Positions 55,496-62,373 of a DNA stretch of 62,373 bases are shown here, piece after piece. A program made the translations under genes and the position numbers. The notes beneath the pieces were generated by a model. The model saw only the letters and a list, made by a program, of their open reading frames with translations. It made no database searches and was not told the DNA's origin. Numbering within the stretch: the stretch's first letter is position 1; every line of letters begins with the position of its first letter. Origin of the DNA: Promethearchaeota archaeon (GTDB lineage Archaea > Asgardarchaeota > Lokiarchaeia > Sigyniarchaeales > SOKP01); contig JAEOTR010000066.1 in assembly GCA_016839705.1 (NCBI GenBank), positions 1 through 62,373 on the forward strand, read 5' to 3'.

Positions 55496-55907
55496 GTCAA
55501 AATGTGCTGCCGGTACAGGCAGATTTTTGGAAGTCATGGCAAATGCACTTGAGGTCCCGATTGAGGAGATTGGAGGATTAGCTCTAAAATCAAATGATCC
55601 TGCGTCAATAAGTTCCACATGTACGGTTTTTGCAGAATCTGAAGTCATATCACTGTTTGCCAAGGGAACAAAGAAAGAAAATATTGCTGCCGGAATTCAT
55701 AAATCAATTGCTAGGAGAGTTGCAGGAATGGCAAAACGTATAGGTGTAACTCCTTTACTGGTTTTTTGTGGTGGTGTAGCTAAAAATGTAGCAGTTAAAA
55801 AGTTCTTAGAAGTAGAGCTTGGATATGAAATCGTAATTCCTAATCAACCGCAACTAACTGGAGCCATTGGAGCCGCCTTAATTGCTCAAGAACATAATGG
55901 TGACTAA
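55491..55907 (+). CDS. 2-hydroxyacyl-CoA dehydratase/benzoyl-CoA reductase activator ATPase, C-terminal part
   Basis: The second half begins KCAAGTGRFLEVMANAL, with the first cluster-binding cysteine, and has STCTVFAESEVISL with the second. The nucleotide-binding FCGGVAKN and the final AIGAALIAQ follow. Both 4Fe-4S ligands are thus in this half. TTG 55491 overlaps the stop of the N-terminal half (TTGA). It may be a true split protein or a gene broken by the insertion. Confidence 0.8.
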   Translation: MKSKCAAGTGRFLEVMANALEVPIEEIGGLALKSNDPASISSTCTVFAESEVISLFAKGTKKENIAAGIHKSIARRVAGMAKRIGVTPLLVFCGGVAKNVAVKKFLEVELGYEIVIPNQPQLTGAIGAALIAQEHNGD

Positions 55908-55997
55908 TACATTTAGTAGTTAATTTTTATACTAAAAAATTTTATGAGCAATTAACTCTTTTTTGATTAATAATTCACAATTATTTTATTTAAGAAA

Positions 55998-57128
55998 ATG
56001 GATGACATTGAACTTCTATCGGAATATTATGCATTCCTTCAAGAAAAGAAGGGGGAAGGGAAAAAAGTTGTGGCTTTTATGTCACATGATAATATTCCTG
56101 AAGAATTAATAGACGCAGCGGGATTTGTTCCCCTAAGAATGATCTTTGCGGGAAATGATGAGTTAATGGATGCTAGTCATGATTTTCTTTCTCCCTCAAC
56201 TTGTGCCTTTGCTCAATCCTGTATAGGTGTATTTTCCGTTAAACCGAATATGTATAAGTTTTTAGATTTGATAGATTATTTTATTCTCTCAAATCATTGT
56301 GTATCAGATATATGTGCTTCTGAAGTTATAACTAAATATTTTAATATCAAACGTTTGAATTTTTATGTATCCTATACGAAGACTGAGAATAGTTTAAAAT
56401 ATTTCAAAATTGAAGTATTAGATTTAAAAAAACAACTTGAAGAGATTAAAGGGACTGAAATAGGTGTTCAAGAGTTAAAGAATAGCATTAGAAAATACAA
56501 TGAGTTTAAAAAAAAGTTAATGGAAATCAGCAATACAATTAAAAGCGGCTCTCAAAAATTAAAAATTATTCAAAAAGCAATGTTATTTGGTCCTGATATT
56601 CTCCCTGAATTAGATAGTACAATCTTAAAGCAATCAGAAATCCAAGTATCAGATAAAATCAAAGATATTCTATTAACGGGATGCTCTATTTTCATTAATG
56701 ACTATTTACTTGATTTAATTGAAGAAGGTGGTGGTAACGTTGTTTTTTTTGATACATGGGTTGGATTTAATTATTATTACCAAATAATAGATGAAAATGT
56801 CTTAAATTCTACAAAAGATCCAATTGATATACTTACCCATCGATTTGAGAAAAATTTCTACGGAGATCATTCCGTTCCAAATTTTCTTCAACGAAAAGTA
56901 TCACACATAGACACGTTTTCTAAAGACTATGAAAAGAAAACGGGAAAAAAAATAGGGGTTATAAACCATATCATAAAGTTTTGTGATCATATGTCAATTA
57001 TGTCTTCCCATTTGAAAAATAAGTTAAAAGTAAAAGGTATTTATGTATTAAATTTAGAGCGAGATTATTCTAGAGCAAATAGAGGTCAATTATCAACAAG
57101 AATAGAGGCATTTTTGGAGATGATGTAA
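55998..57128 (+). CDS. 2-hydroxyacyl-CoA dehydratase (HgdB/BcrB-like) subunit
   Basis: The 376-residue protein fits the D-component family: VAFMSHDNIPEELIDAAGFV near the start, STCAFAQSC and NHCVSDICASE with cluster cysteines, and the typical C-terminus GIYVLNLERDYSR, then LSTRIEAFLEMM. It should bind a 4Fe-4S cluster reduced by the activator. It follows the activator by 90 bases and precedes the 452-residue paralog by 3 bases, so the three are one operon. Confidence 0.85.
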   Translation: MDDIELLSEYYAFLQEKKGEGKKVVAFMSHDNIPEELIDAAGFVPLRMIFAGNDELMDASHDFLSPSTCAFAQSCIGVFSVKPNMYKFLDLIDYFILSNHCVSDICASEVITKYFNIKRLNFYVSYTKTENSLKYFKIEVLDLKKQLEEIKGTEIGVQELKNSIRKYNEFKKKLMEISNTIKSGSQKLKIIQKAMLFGPDILPELDSTILKQSEIQVSDKIKDILLTGCSIFINDYLLDLIEEGGGNVVFFDTWVGFNYYYQIIDENVLNSTKDPIDILTHRFEKNFYGDHSVPNFLQRKVSHIDTFSKDYEKKTGKKIGVINHIIKFCDHMSIMSSHLKNKLKVKGIYVLNLERDYSRANRGQLSTRIEAFLEMM

Positions 57129-57131
57129 TAG

Positions 57132-58490
57132 ATGAGTTTAGTTGCAGATGAATTAATACGATTTTCTTCAGTGTTGAGAATTGCCTACAATTTTTTAAAT
57201 GGAAGGGACTTTTTAAAGCGAAAAAAATTTCGAGAAAAAAAGAAGTTAATTTCTGTAGGTTTACCTTTTTCTGATTTAGTTTATGGATTTCCTGATTTAA
57301 TTCCCGTTTTTCCCATAAGAATGCATGAATTTGAAATTCATAAATATCTCACTTATTTAGGTTCTTCTTCCAAAATATTTGGTTGGGACCGTGTTACCAA
57401 TTTTTTAGGTTGGGTAAAAGATTTAGGTATTAAAGATATAAGTCAGACCGTTGATGATATAATTGAAAACGTAATAGATACAATAAACAGCAAATACAAT
57501 GAGATGTATGATATTGGAGTAGAAAACGGGATATCTACTGACTTTTGTTATGGTGTTAAATCACTTTATGGAATGAACGTATCAAAAGGGAAGAATTGTG
57601 ATGCAAATTTAAATTATACTATTCGTTGTAGCACCTGGAATAAATATCTAGAATCGATAGAAGCAATAGGAAACCCTTCTAAACAAATTTGGGTTGAAAT
57701 TCCCCCAAGAAATATTGGGAATTCCTTAGAACTTTTTATCGATAATATCACTCAGGGAATAAATGAATTAGAAAAACTAAGTAATTTTAGTTATAGTGAA
57801 AATGCATTAAGAAATCATTTTCAGACCGCTAATCAAATTCGTCAATCCTACAAAAAAATAATTTATGATATAAGTACCGCTGACTTCTATCCCTGTAATC
57901 CCGCAACATTTTGCGAAATTCTTTCGTTATTAAATATTAGTTTTCATGATTATAATTCCAATGCTACTCGTTATAAAGATAATACTACTCTTTTGTTAAA
58001 TGAAATGAGAGGGAGAATTAATAAGGGTATTGGTATGGATGTTTCAAAAATGCCCAAAATTTTAATTACACCCATGTTTGGTGGTTGGGAACCAAAAATG
58101 CATGATATAATCTACGAATTGGGAGGAAGAGTCTTGTATGGAGATTGGGATTTATTACGCTTTTTAGATGATATTCCGATTTCAAACAGAGCTGATCCTG
58201 TTGAAGCATATGCTGAATTTTTAATGAATGCAACCGAAAATGGCATTGGGTGTGATAACGATATTCTCACAGATTCCTATGTAAGATTAGCTAAGAATTT
58301 AAAAGCTGATGGACTTGTATTTGTCCAAGTGTTTGGTTGTCATTCGGTATCAAATTGCTATACTATGTTAAGAGAAAAAATACGGCGAGAATTAGAAATA
58401 CCAAGTATAGCGCTTAATTTTAATAAAATGGGGGAAAATGTAGAGCAAGTTCGTACCAGACTCGGTGCATTTATGGAAATGTACAAATGA
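57132..58490 (+). CDS. 2-hydroxyacyl-CoA dehydratase-like subunit, paralog 1
   Basis: The 452-residue product has the C-terminal GCHSVSNCYTMLREKIRREL and the TRLGAFMEMY end of the family, and cysteines in FYPCNPATFCE that could bind a cluster. The first 200 residues differ from classical HgdA. Paralog 2 at 59359 aligns over the full length. Its start is 3 bases after the stop of the previous gene. Confidence 0.8.
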   Translation: MSLVADELIRFSSVLRIAYNFLNGRDFLKRKKFREKKKLISVGLPFSDLVYGFPDLIPVFPIRMHEFEIHKYLTYLGSSSKIFGWDRVTNFLGWVKDLGIKDISQTVDDIIENVIDTINSKYNEMYDIGVENGISTDFCYGVKSLYGMNVSKGKNCDANLNYTIRCSTWNKYLESIEAIGNPSKQIWVEIPPRNIGNSLELFIDNITQGINELEKLSNFSYSENALRNHFQTANQIRQSYKKIIYDISTADFYPCNPATFCEILSLLNISFHDYNSNATRYKDNTTLLLNEMRGRINKGIGMDVSKMPKILITPMFGGWEPKMHDIIYELGGRVLYGDWDLLRFLDDIPISNRADPVEAYAEFLMNATENGIGCDNDILTDSYVRLAKNLKADGLVFVQVFGCHSVSNCYTMLREKIRRELEIPSIALNFNKMGENVEQVRTRLGAFMEMYK

Positions 58491-58515
58491 ATTATTAGGT
58501 GTACAATGGAGAAAT

Positions 58516-59235
58516 ATGACAAAAGAAATTAATAAAAGCAACAGTAATAATCTAATCTATATAATTGATAACTATTCAGCTAACTTTCAGACCGACCGAA
58601 TAAAAAACTTGCTGGATATTTTTAGTGAAAAAATCCCTAAGACTAGTGTTAAGGTTATTCATTACTCTCAAGCAGACTTGGAGATCCTAAAATATAGCAG
58701 TGGGATAATTCTTACAGGATCTGAAATCAATGTGTCTGAGTTTTATGCAAATAGGGTCTTACGTAAGAAATTCAAATTAGTACTTAAACTAATTAAAAAA
58801 GCTAAAAACATTCCTATATTAGCAATTTGTTATGGTCACCATTTAACGGGCTTTATATTTCATGGAAAAGTATATCGAATGAATATACCACACGATGGTG
58901 GAAGAATTATTCCACTATTGTTAAACAAAACAGATAGGTTAATTCCATACAAAAAAATAATTGTAGATATTCAACATCGAGACTACATACTCCCAGATGA
59001 CCTTAAATTAAATAAGAAATTTGAAATAATAGCAACTAAAGATCTATATGGTTACAGTACAATCCAATATATGCGTCATATAAATAGACCTATTTACTCA
59101 GTTCAATTTCATCCCGAAACTCATCTTGCAAGTTATATCTATAGAAATGAGGATGATGAAGAAAGGATTAAAGAAGCAAAACAATATGGAGAAGAAATTA
59201 TAATAAATTTTGCGAATATCTGTAAACTAAAATAG
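58516..59235 (+). CDS. Class-I glutamine amidotransferase-like protein
   Basis: The nucleophile cysteine lies in ILAICYGHHLTGFIF, and the histidine and glutamate of the triad in VQFHPETH. The protein is a free-standing GATase domain, as in GMP synthase or anthranilate synthase small subunits, with no synthase partner here. ATG 58516 has a GGAG site six bases upstream; an earlier ATG at 58465 would overlap the end of the preceding gene. It lies between the two ~450-residue paralogs, which is an unusual partner for a dehydratase locus. Confidence 0.82.
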   Translation: MTKEINKSNSNNLIYIIDNYSANFQTDRIKNLLDIFSEKIPKTSVKVIHYSQADLEILKYSSGIILTGSEINVSEFYANRVLRKKFKLVLKLIKKAKNIPILAICYGHHLTGFIFHGKVYRMNIPHDGGRIIPLLLNKTDRLIPYKKIIVDIQHRDYILPDDLKLNKKFEIIATKDLYGYSTIQYMRHINRPIYSVQFHPETHLASYIYRNEDDEERIKEAKQYGEEIIINFANICKLK

Positions 59236-59358
59236 ATATCAAAAACCAATATTTTATCAAACCGATTCTTAAAAACTTTAATACAAACAAGATTTATAAC
59301 ACAATGTAGAATTTTAAAAAAAACCGCATGATCTGAACCTCTTGGAGACTTCTATAGA

Positions 59359-60708
59359 ATGAGCATATATGCCGATGATGTTGTAGGTTTTACTTCAGTA
59401 TTGAAAATTGCTTATAACTTCTTAACTGGTAGAGATTATTTACTAAAGAAAAAATCCAAGGAAAAAAAGAAATTAATTTCAGTCGCTTTAGGATTACCCG
59501 ACTTAGTTTTTGCAGCGGATTCAATCCCAGTTTTCCCGATTCGAATGGAAAGATTTAAACTTAACTTATATCTGATAGCTCTTAATACGGCGAAAAGTTT
59601 ATTTGGATGGAATATTACAACTGATCTACTCGGGATTGCGCATCAACTTGATTTCTTAAAAATAGTCGATTCAATTATCAATGACGTAATAAACACTATT
59701 AACATAAAATACAATACAATGTTTGAGTTGGGAATAAAAACTAGTAAATCCCCTGAATTATGCTATGGAGTACACTCAATTTATGGCATGCACAAATCTC
59801 AACATGAAAATTTAGATGCGAATTTAAATTTTACAATAAGGTGTGATGAGTGTAATAATTATTCTAGTATGTTGAAATCGATGATCCCTAATCAGATCTG
59901 GGTTGGGATCCCTTCAGAAAGTGAGGAAAATGTTTTAGATCGCATGAAGCATAATCTCGAGAAGGCAATTACTGAATTAGAGCATATTACTGGCAATGTA
60001 GTTACTGATAATAGTTTAAAAAAACAATTTCGTATTGGTAACCAAGTTAAGAGATATTATAAAACGATTTTACATGAAATAGGTTCTTCAGAGTTTTACC
60101 CATGTAATCCTGCGACATTCGCTGAAATTTTAGGTCTCCTCACAATATCTTTTCAAGACTATAATTCTAATGCTCAAAGATACTTAGAAAATATGAGTCA
60201 ATTAGTCAAGGAGATGAGAGAACGAATTAAGAAAGGTATAGGTATGGATGTTTCAAACACGCCTCGATTGCTCATCTCCCCAATATTTAATGGATGGGAT
60301 CCCGAAATTCATGAAATTATCTATAAATTTGGTGGTCGAGCTATTTATGCTGATTGGGATATTTTAGGATTACTGGATGAGATACCAGTATCAAAAGATT
60401 CAGATCCAATTGAAGATTATGCTCGATTTCTTTTGAATGCTTCAAATAAGGGAAACCAATGTCTAAAGAATTGTGATACATTAGCGAATTCATATTCAAG
60501 ATATACTAAAAAATGGGCTTTTGATGGTATTATTTTCAATCAAGTGCTGGACTGTCATCCAAATTACTCAAACTGTTATGAATTATTAAAAAATAAAATA
60601 AGAAATGAACTGAGAAAACCAACTGTTGTAGTAAGATTTAAGAAAATAGGGGAAAATGTAGAAGAAGTAAAAACTAAATTGACTCCTTTTATGAATTTGT
60701 TTGCGTAA
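59359..60708 (+). CDS. 2-hydroxyacyl-CoA dehydratase-like subunit, paralog 2
   Basis: The 449-residue protein aligns with the gene at 57132 throughout: FYPCNPATFAEILGLLTISF, KGIGMDVSNTPRLLISPIF and the LTPFMNLF end. One of the cysteines near CNPATFCE is alanine here, and the end has DCHPNYSNCYELLKNK. The pair may form a heterodimer, as HgdAB and BcrBC do, in addition to or in place of the 376-residue subunit. Confidence 0.8.
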   Translation: MSIYADDVVGFTSVLKIAYNFLTGRDYLLKKKSKEKKKLISVALGLPDLVFAADSIPVFPIRMERFKLNLYLIALNTAKSLFGWNITTDLLGIAHQLDFLKIVDSIINDVINTINIKYNTMFELGIKTSKSPELCYGVHSIYGMHKSQHENLDANLNFTIRCDECNNYSSMLKSMIPNQIWVGIPSESEENVLDRMKHNLEKAITELEHITGNVVTDNSLKKQFRIGNQVKRYYKTILHEIGSSEFYPCNPATFAEILGLLTISFQDYNSNAQRYLENMSQLVKEMRERIKKGIGMDVSNTPRLLISPIFNGWDPEIHEIIYKFGGRAIYADWDILGLLDEIPVSKDSDPIEDYARFLLNASNKGNQCLKNCDTLANSYSRYTKKWAFDGIIFNQVLDCHPNYSNCYELLKNKIRNELRKPTVVVRFKKIGENVEEVKTKLTPFMNLFA

Positions 60709-60714
60709 CCTTAC

Positions 60715-61191
60715 CTACGCACCAAAGAAATCTGATGGTTTGAGTAGGTGTTGATCATCTTCTTCCTTCTTTGCCTTCTCATGGGGATCAACCCATTCTT
60801 CATCTTTTGCTTTAGTAATGCCTCCTCCCGGTGCTTTAAGAACCGGAGGATTTAGGTTACTACCTGCGGAAATCTCTTCAGGCCGTTGTCCAACAGAGAC
60901 AGCTTGAGTTGGAACATAAGTTATACCCCCAGATTTTAAGACTTTGAGTTCACTCATGACTTTTTCTAAATTCATTGTTTGTACGCTCTTATTCATAGTA
61001 TCCATTATTTCTTTTAAGGATTTTGACGTTTCTCGTAAGCCTTTTGGGTTAATTCCGGTTAACAGAGAATCTAAATTAGCACTAATGCTTTCATTTAACT
61101 CGTTTAACGATTCCAATACAGTACTCCAATGTTTATTCATCTGAGATTCAATGGCGCTAATCATCTTGATAGTTTCGTTCATGAAATTCAC
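60715..61191 (-). CDS. Coiled-coil protein with conserved-looking tail (158 aa)
   Basis: The first 90 residues are helical, and the rest is Pro/Gly-rich and then charged (ends LLKPSDFFGA). No family recognised. The start is GTG 61191, or ATG 61182 three codons later. Its stop is 6 bases from that of the converging paralog 2 gene. Confidence 0.5.
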   Translation of the reverse strand: MNFMNETIKMISAIESQMNKHWSTVLESLNELNESISANLDSLLTGINPKGLRETSKSLKEIMDTMNKSVQTMNLEKVMSELKVLKSGGITYVPTQAVSVGQRPEEISAGSNLNPPVLKAPGGGITKAKDEEWVDPHEKAKKEEDDQHLLKPSDFFGA

Positions 61192-61200
61192 GGAGCAGCC

Positions 61201-61308
61201 CTATGTGGGTAGCTCTTTCACGTGCGCCTCGTATCTCTCTTCATCCTTAGCCCGAAGATCAGATATTAACATTATAAGCTTCCGTAAAGCTTCTTTCTCT
61301 TCACTCAT
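61201..61308 (-). CDS. Possible 35-residue peptide gene
   Basis: ATG 61308 opens 35 codons (MSEEKEALRKLIMLISDLRA...), helical and highly charged, ending ten bases before the coiled-coil gene on the same strand. The MSEEKE start is like that of other proteins in the window. The two may be co-translated; the peptide may also be the true beginning of the coiled-coil protein lost to a frame change. Confidence 0.35.
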   Translation of the reverse strand: MSEEKEALRKLIMLISDLRAKDEERYEAHVKELPT

Positions 61309-61443
61309 TTTTAACCAAAATATATATTATTTTTTCTATTATAAATATGATTATAAATAAATTTATATGTATTCATTTAGTAAACAAACCAATCCATAAT
61401 ATTTCTGTATATTTAATTGAATAAAACTGGATTAAACACAAAA

Positions 61444-62373
61444 ATGCCAACTGAACATTTAAAATGGATTAAAAATCCAAAAATCTATGAAATTAATACT
61501 TGGCCTTGGTTGAATTCTCTTTCAGAAATTTACAATACGCCAATAACTCTACAAAACATCCCCGAAGAGATTTTTAATAGAGATATAAGCTTATTTGATG
61601 CGATTTGGTTAATGGGGGTGTGGGAGAGGAGCCCAGCAAGCAAGAAAATTGCTCTTGAGCATCCTGATTTACAGAGGGAGTACCATAAAGCTTTACATGC
61701 GTTTCGAGATGAAGATGTAGTTGGTTCACCATATTCTGTTTATTACTATAATGTAGATAGGAGTATTGGCGGAGTTGAAGGATTACAAAAAGTACGACAA
61801 CAATTATCTGAACGAGGCATTCGGTTATTACTTGACTATGTTCCTAATCATGTTTCCATTGATTCTCTTTGGACATTAGAGTCTAACCTATTTATTGAAG
61901 GAACATTAGAGGACCTAATGAGTCGTCCGTATGATTTTTTTAGTCTTTCAGAAAAGATCTATGCTCATGGTCGGGATCCCAATTTCCCTGGTTGGACCGA
62001 TACGATTCAAATCAATGCTTTTTCAGCAGAAGCGAGACAAAAGACGATTAAAACTTTATTAAGCATGTCGGAATTGTGTGATGGGGTTCGTTGTGATATG
62101 ACGATGTTAATGACAAATAGAATTTTTAGAAAAACTTGGGGAGAAAAAGCAGGACAAGTACCTGAAAAAGAATTTTGGGAGGAAATCATTACTGCTGTTA
62201 AGAATAAATTTCCAGATTTTTTATTTATCGCTGAAGTTTATTGGGGTATGGAATGGGAGTTACAACAGCAAGGTTTTGATTTTTGCTATGATAAACGATT
62301 GTATGAAAGGTTAACTCATGAAAATGTAAGTTTTATTGAGGAACATCTCATGGCAGATTTAGGATATCAAAAT
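61444..62373 (+). CDS. GH13 alpha-amylase-family enzyme, C-terminus cut by window edge
   Basis: 310 codons are seen before the edge. The TIM-barrel regions are present: DYVPNHV, the nucleophile Asp in DGVRCDMTML and the acid/base Glu in FLFIAEVYW. The beginning NPKIYEINTWPWL and WLMGVWERSP belong to a GH13 group found in archaea and anaerobic bacteria. It acts on alpha-glucans. Together with the two GH57 genes it suggests glycogen-like metabolism in the cytoplasm. No signal peptide. Confidence 0.85.
   Translation, partial: MPTEHLKWIKNPKIYEINTWPWLNSLSEIYNTPITLQNIPEEIFNRDISLFDAIWLMGVWERSPASKKIALEHPDLQREYHKALHAFRDEDVVGSPYSVYYYNVDRSIGGVEGLQKVRQQLSERGIRLLLDYVPNHVSIDSLWTLESNLFIEGTLEDLMSRPYDFFSLSEKIYAHGRDPNFPGWTDTIQINAFSAEARQKTIKTLLSMSELCDGVRCDMTMLMTNRIFRKTWGEKAGQVPEKEFWEEIITAVKNKFPDFLFIAEVYWGMEWELQQQGFDFCYDKRLYERLTHENVSFIEEHLMADLGYQN

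Noticed and set aside
55440..55520. Bulge-helix-bulge intron as an explanation of the 32-base insertion
   Set aside because: EndA is encoded here, but I could not draw two three-base bulges with a four-base helix around the wanted splice points; the hairpin is off-centre within the insertion.
1..62373. CRISPR arrays, insertion sequences, rRNA and tRNA genes
   Set aside because: Looked for by eye and not found; no regularly spaced repeats, transposase motifs or cloverleaf structures were seen.

Overview
The window reads as a piece of an AT-rich Asgard archaeal genome, most like Lokiarchaeia or a close relative. The grounds are: archaeal core genes (RadA, tRNA-splicing endonuclease EndA, an A-type ATP synthase operon, an archaeal-type CO dehydrogenase alpha subunit, an MtrH-like methyltransferase); several eukaryote-like families (an Arf-like GTPase fused to helix-hairpin-helix and roadblock-like domains, a GTPase with a longin-like N-terminus, an Rpn11/CSN5-like MPN domain, a V4R/Bet3-fold protein, a vWA protein with RING/PHD-like zinc modules); and promoters made of short AT-rich TATA boxes with T-run terminators. 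Shine-Dalgarno motifs of the GGTGA / GGAG / GAGGT type precede many genes. No rRNA, tRNA, CRISPR array or insertion sequence was found. All assignments come from reading the sequence and from motif memory; no database search was run.

Layout. (1) 0-4.4 kb: a truncated MtrH-like methyltransferase, a vWA/zinc-module protein divergent from the HhH-Arf-roadblock GTPase, and small proteins. (2) 4.5-8.2 kb: cdhA and a cysteine-rich ferredoxin protein (Wood-Ljungdahl / C1 electron metabolism). (3) 8.5-12.5 kb: a eukaryotic-signature block of catalytically degenerate MPN protein, V4R protein, longin-like GTPase and a WTEEDL-repeat zinc-ribbon protein. (4) 12.5-29 kb: a D-2-hydroxyacid dehydrogenase, a ribbon-helix-helix regulator, and a sugar/glucan island (GalT-like, nucleotidyltransferase, two GH57 enzymes, a phosphohexomutase-like protein that lacks the catalytic serine) mixed with membrane proteins, a TPR sensor-like protein, an alpha/beta hydrolase and fragments of a GH57 3-prime end. 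(5) 29-36.5 kb: RadA, two OsmC-like proteins, a PfkB kinase with a coiled-coil partner, MEMO and EndA. (6) 36.5-48.1 kb: one long minus-strand A-type ATP synthase operon (K-C-H-F-E-A-B-D-I) that ends with a membrane zinc-ribbon protein and a second, altered A subunit. (7) 48.5-53.3 kb: pyrophosphatase, a methyltransferase, AroD, a DUF47/PhoU-like protein and an enoyl-CoA hydratase. (8) 53.5-60.7 kb: two VIT/CCC1-like membrane proteins followed by a 2-hydroxyacyl-CoA dehydratase / benzoyl-CoA reductase-like locus: an activator ATPase split in two, one 376-residue subunit, two ~450-residue paralogs and a class-I glutamine amidotransferase. (9) The right edge: a coiled-coil protein and a truncated GH13 enzyme.

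How it fits together. The metabolic genes suggest an anaerobe with C1/acetyl-CoA chemistry, ATP-driven low-potential reduction of CoA-thioesters (or other substrates), internal glucan metabolism and a sodium- or proton-driven A-type ATPase. The most unusual items are the dehydratase-like locus with its hairpin-split activator, the second AtpA with Glu-Pro-Gly at the catalytic loop, the V4R/longin-GTPase cluster reminiscent of TRAPP and its Rab partner, and at least three genes whose best start codon is ATT or ATA behind a good ribosome binding site.
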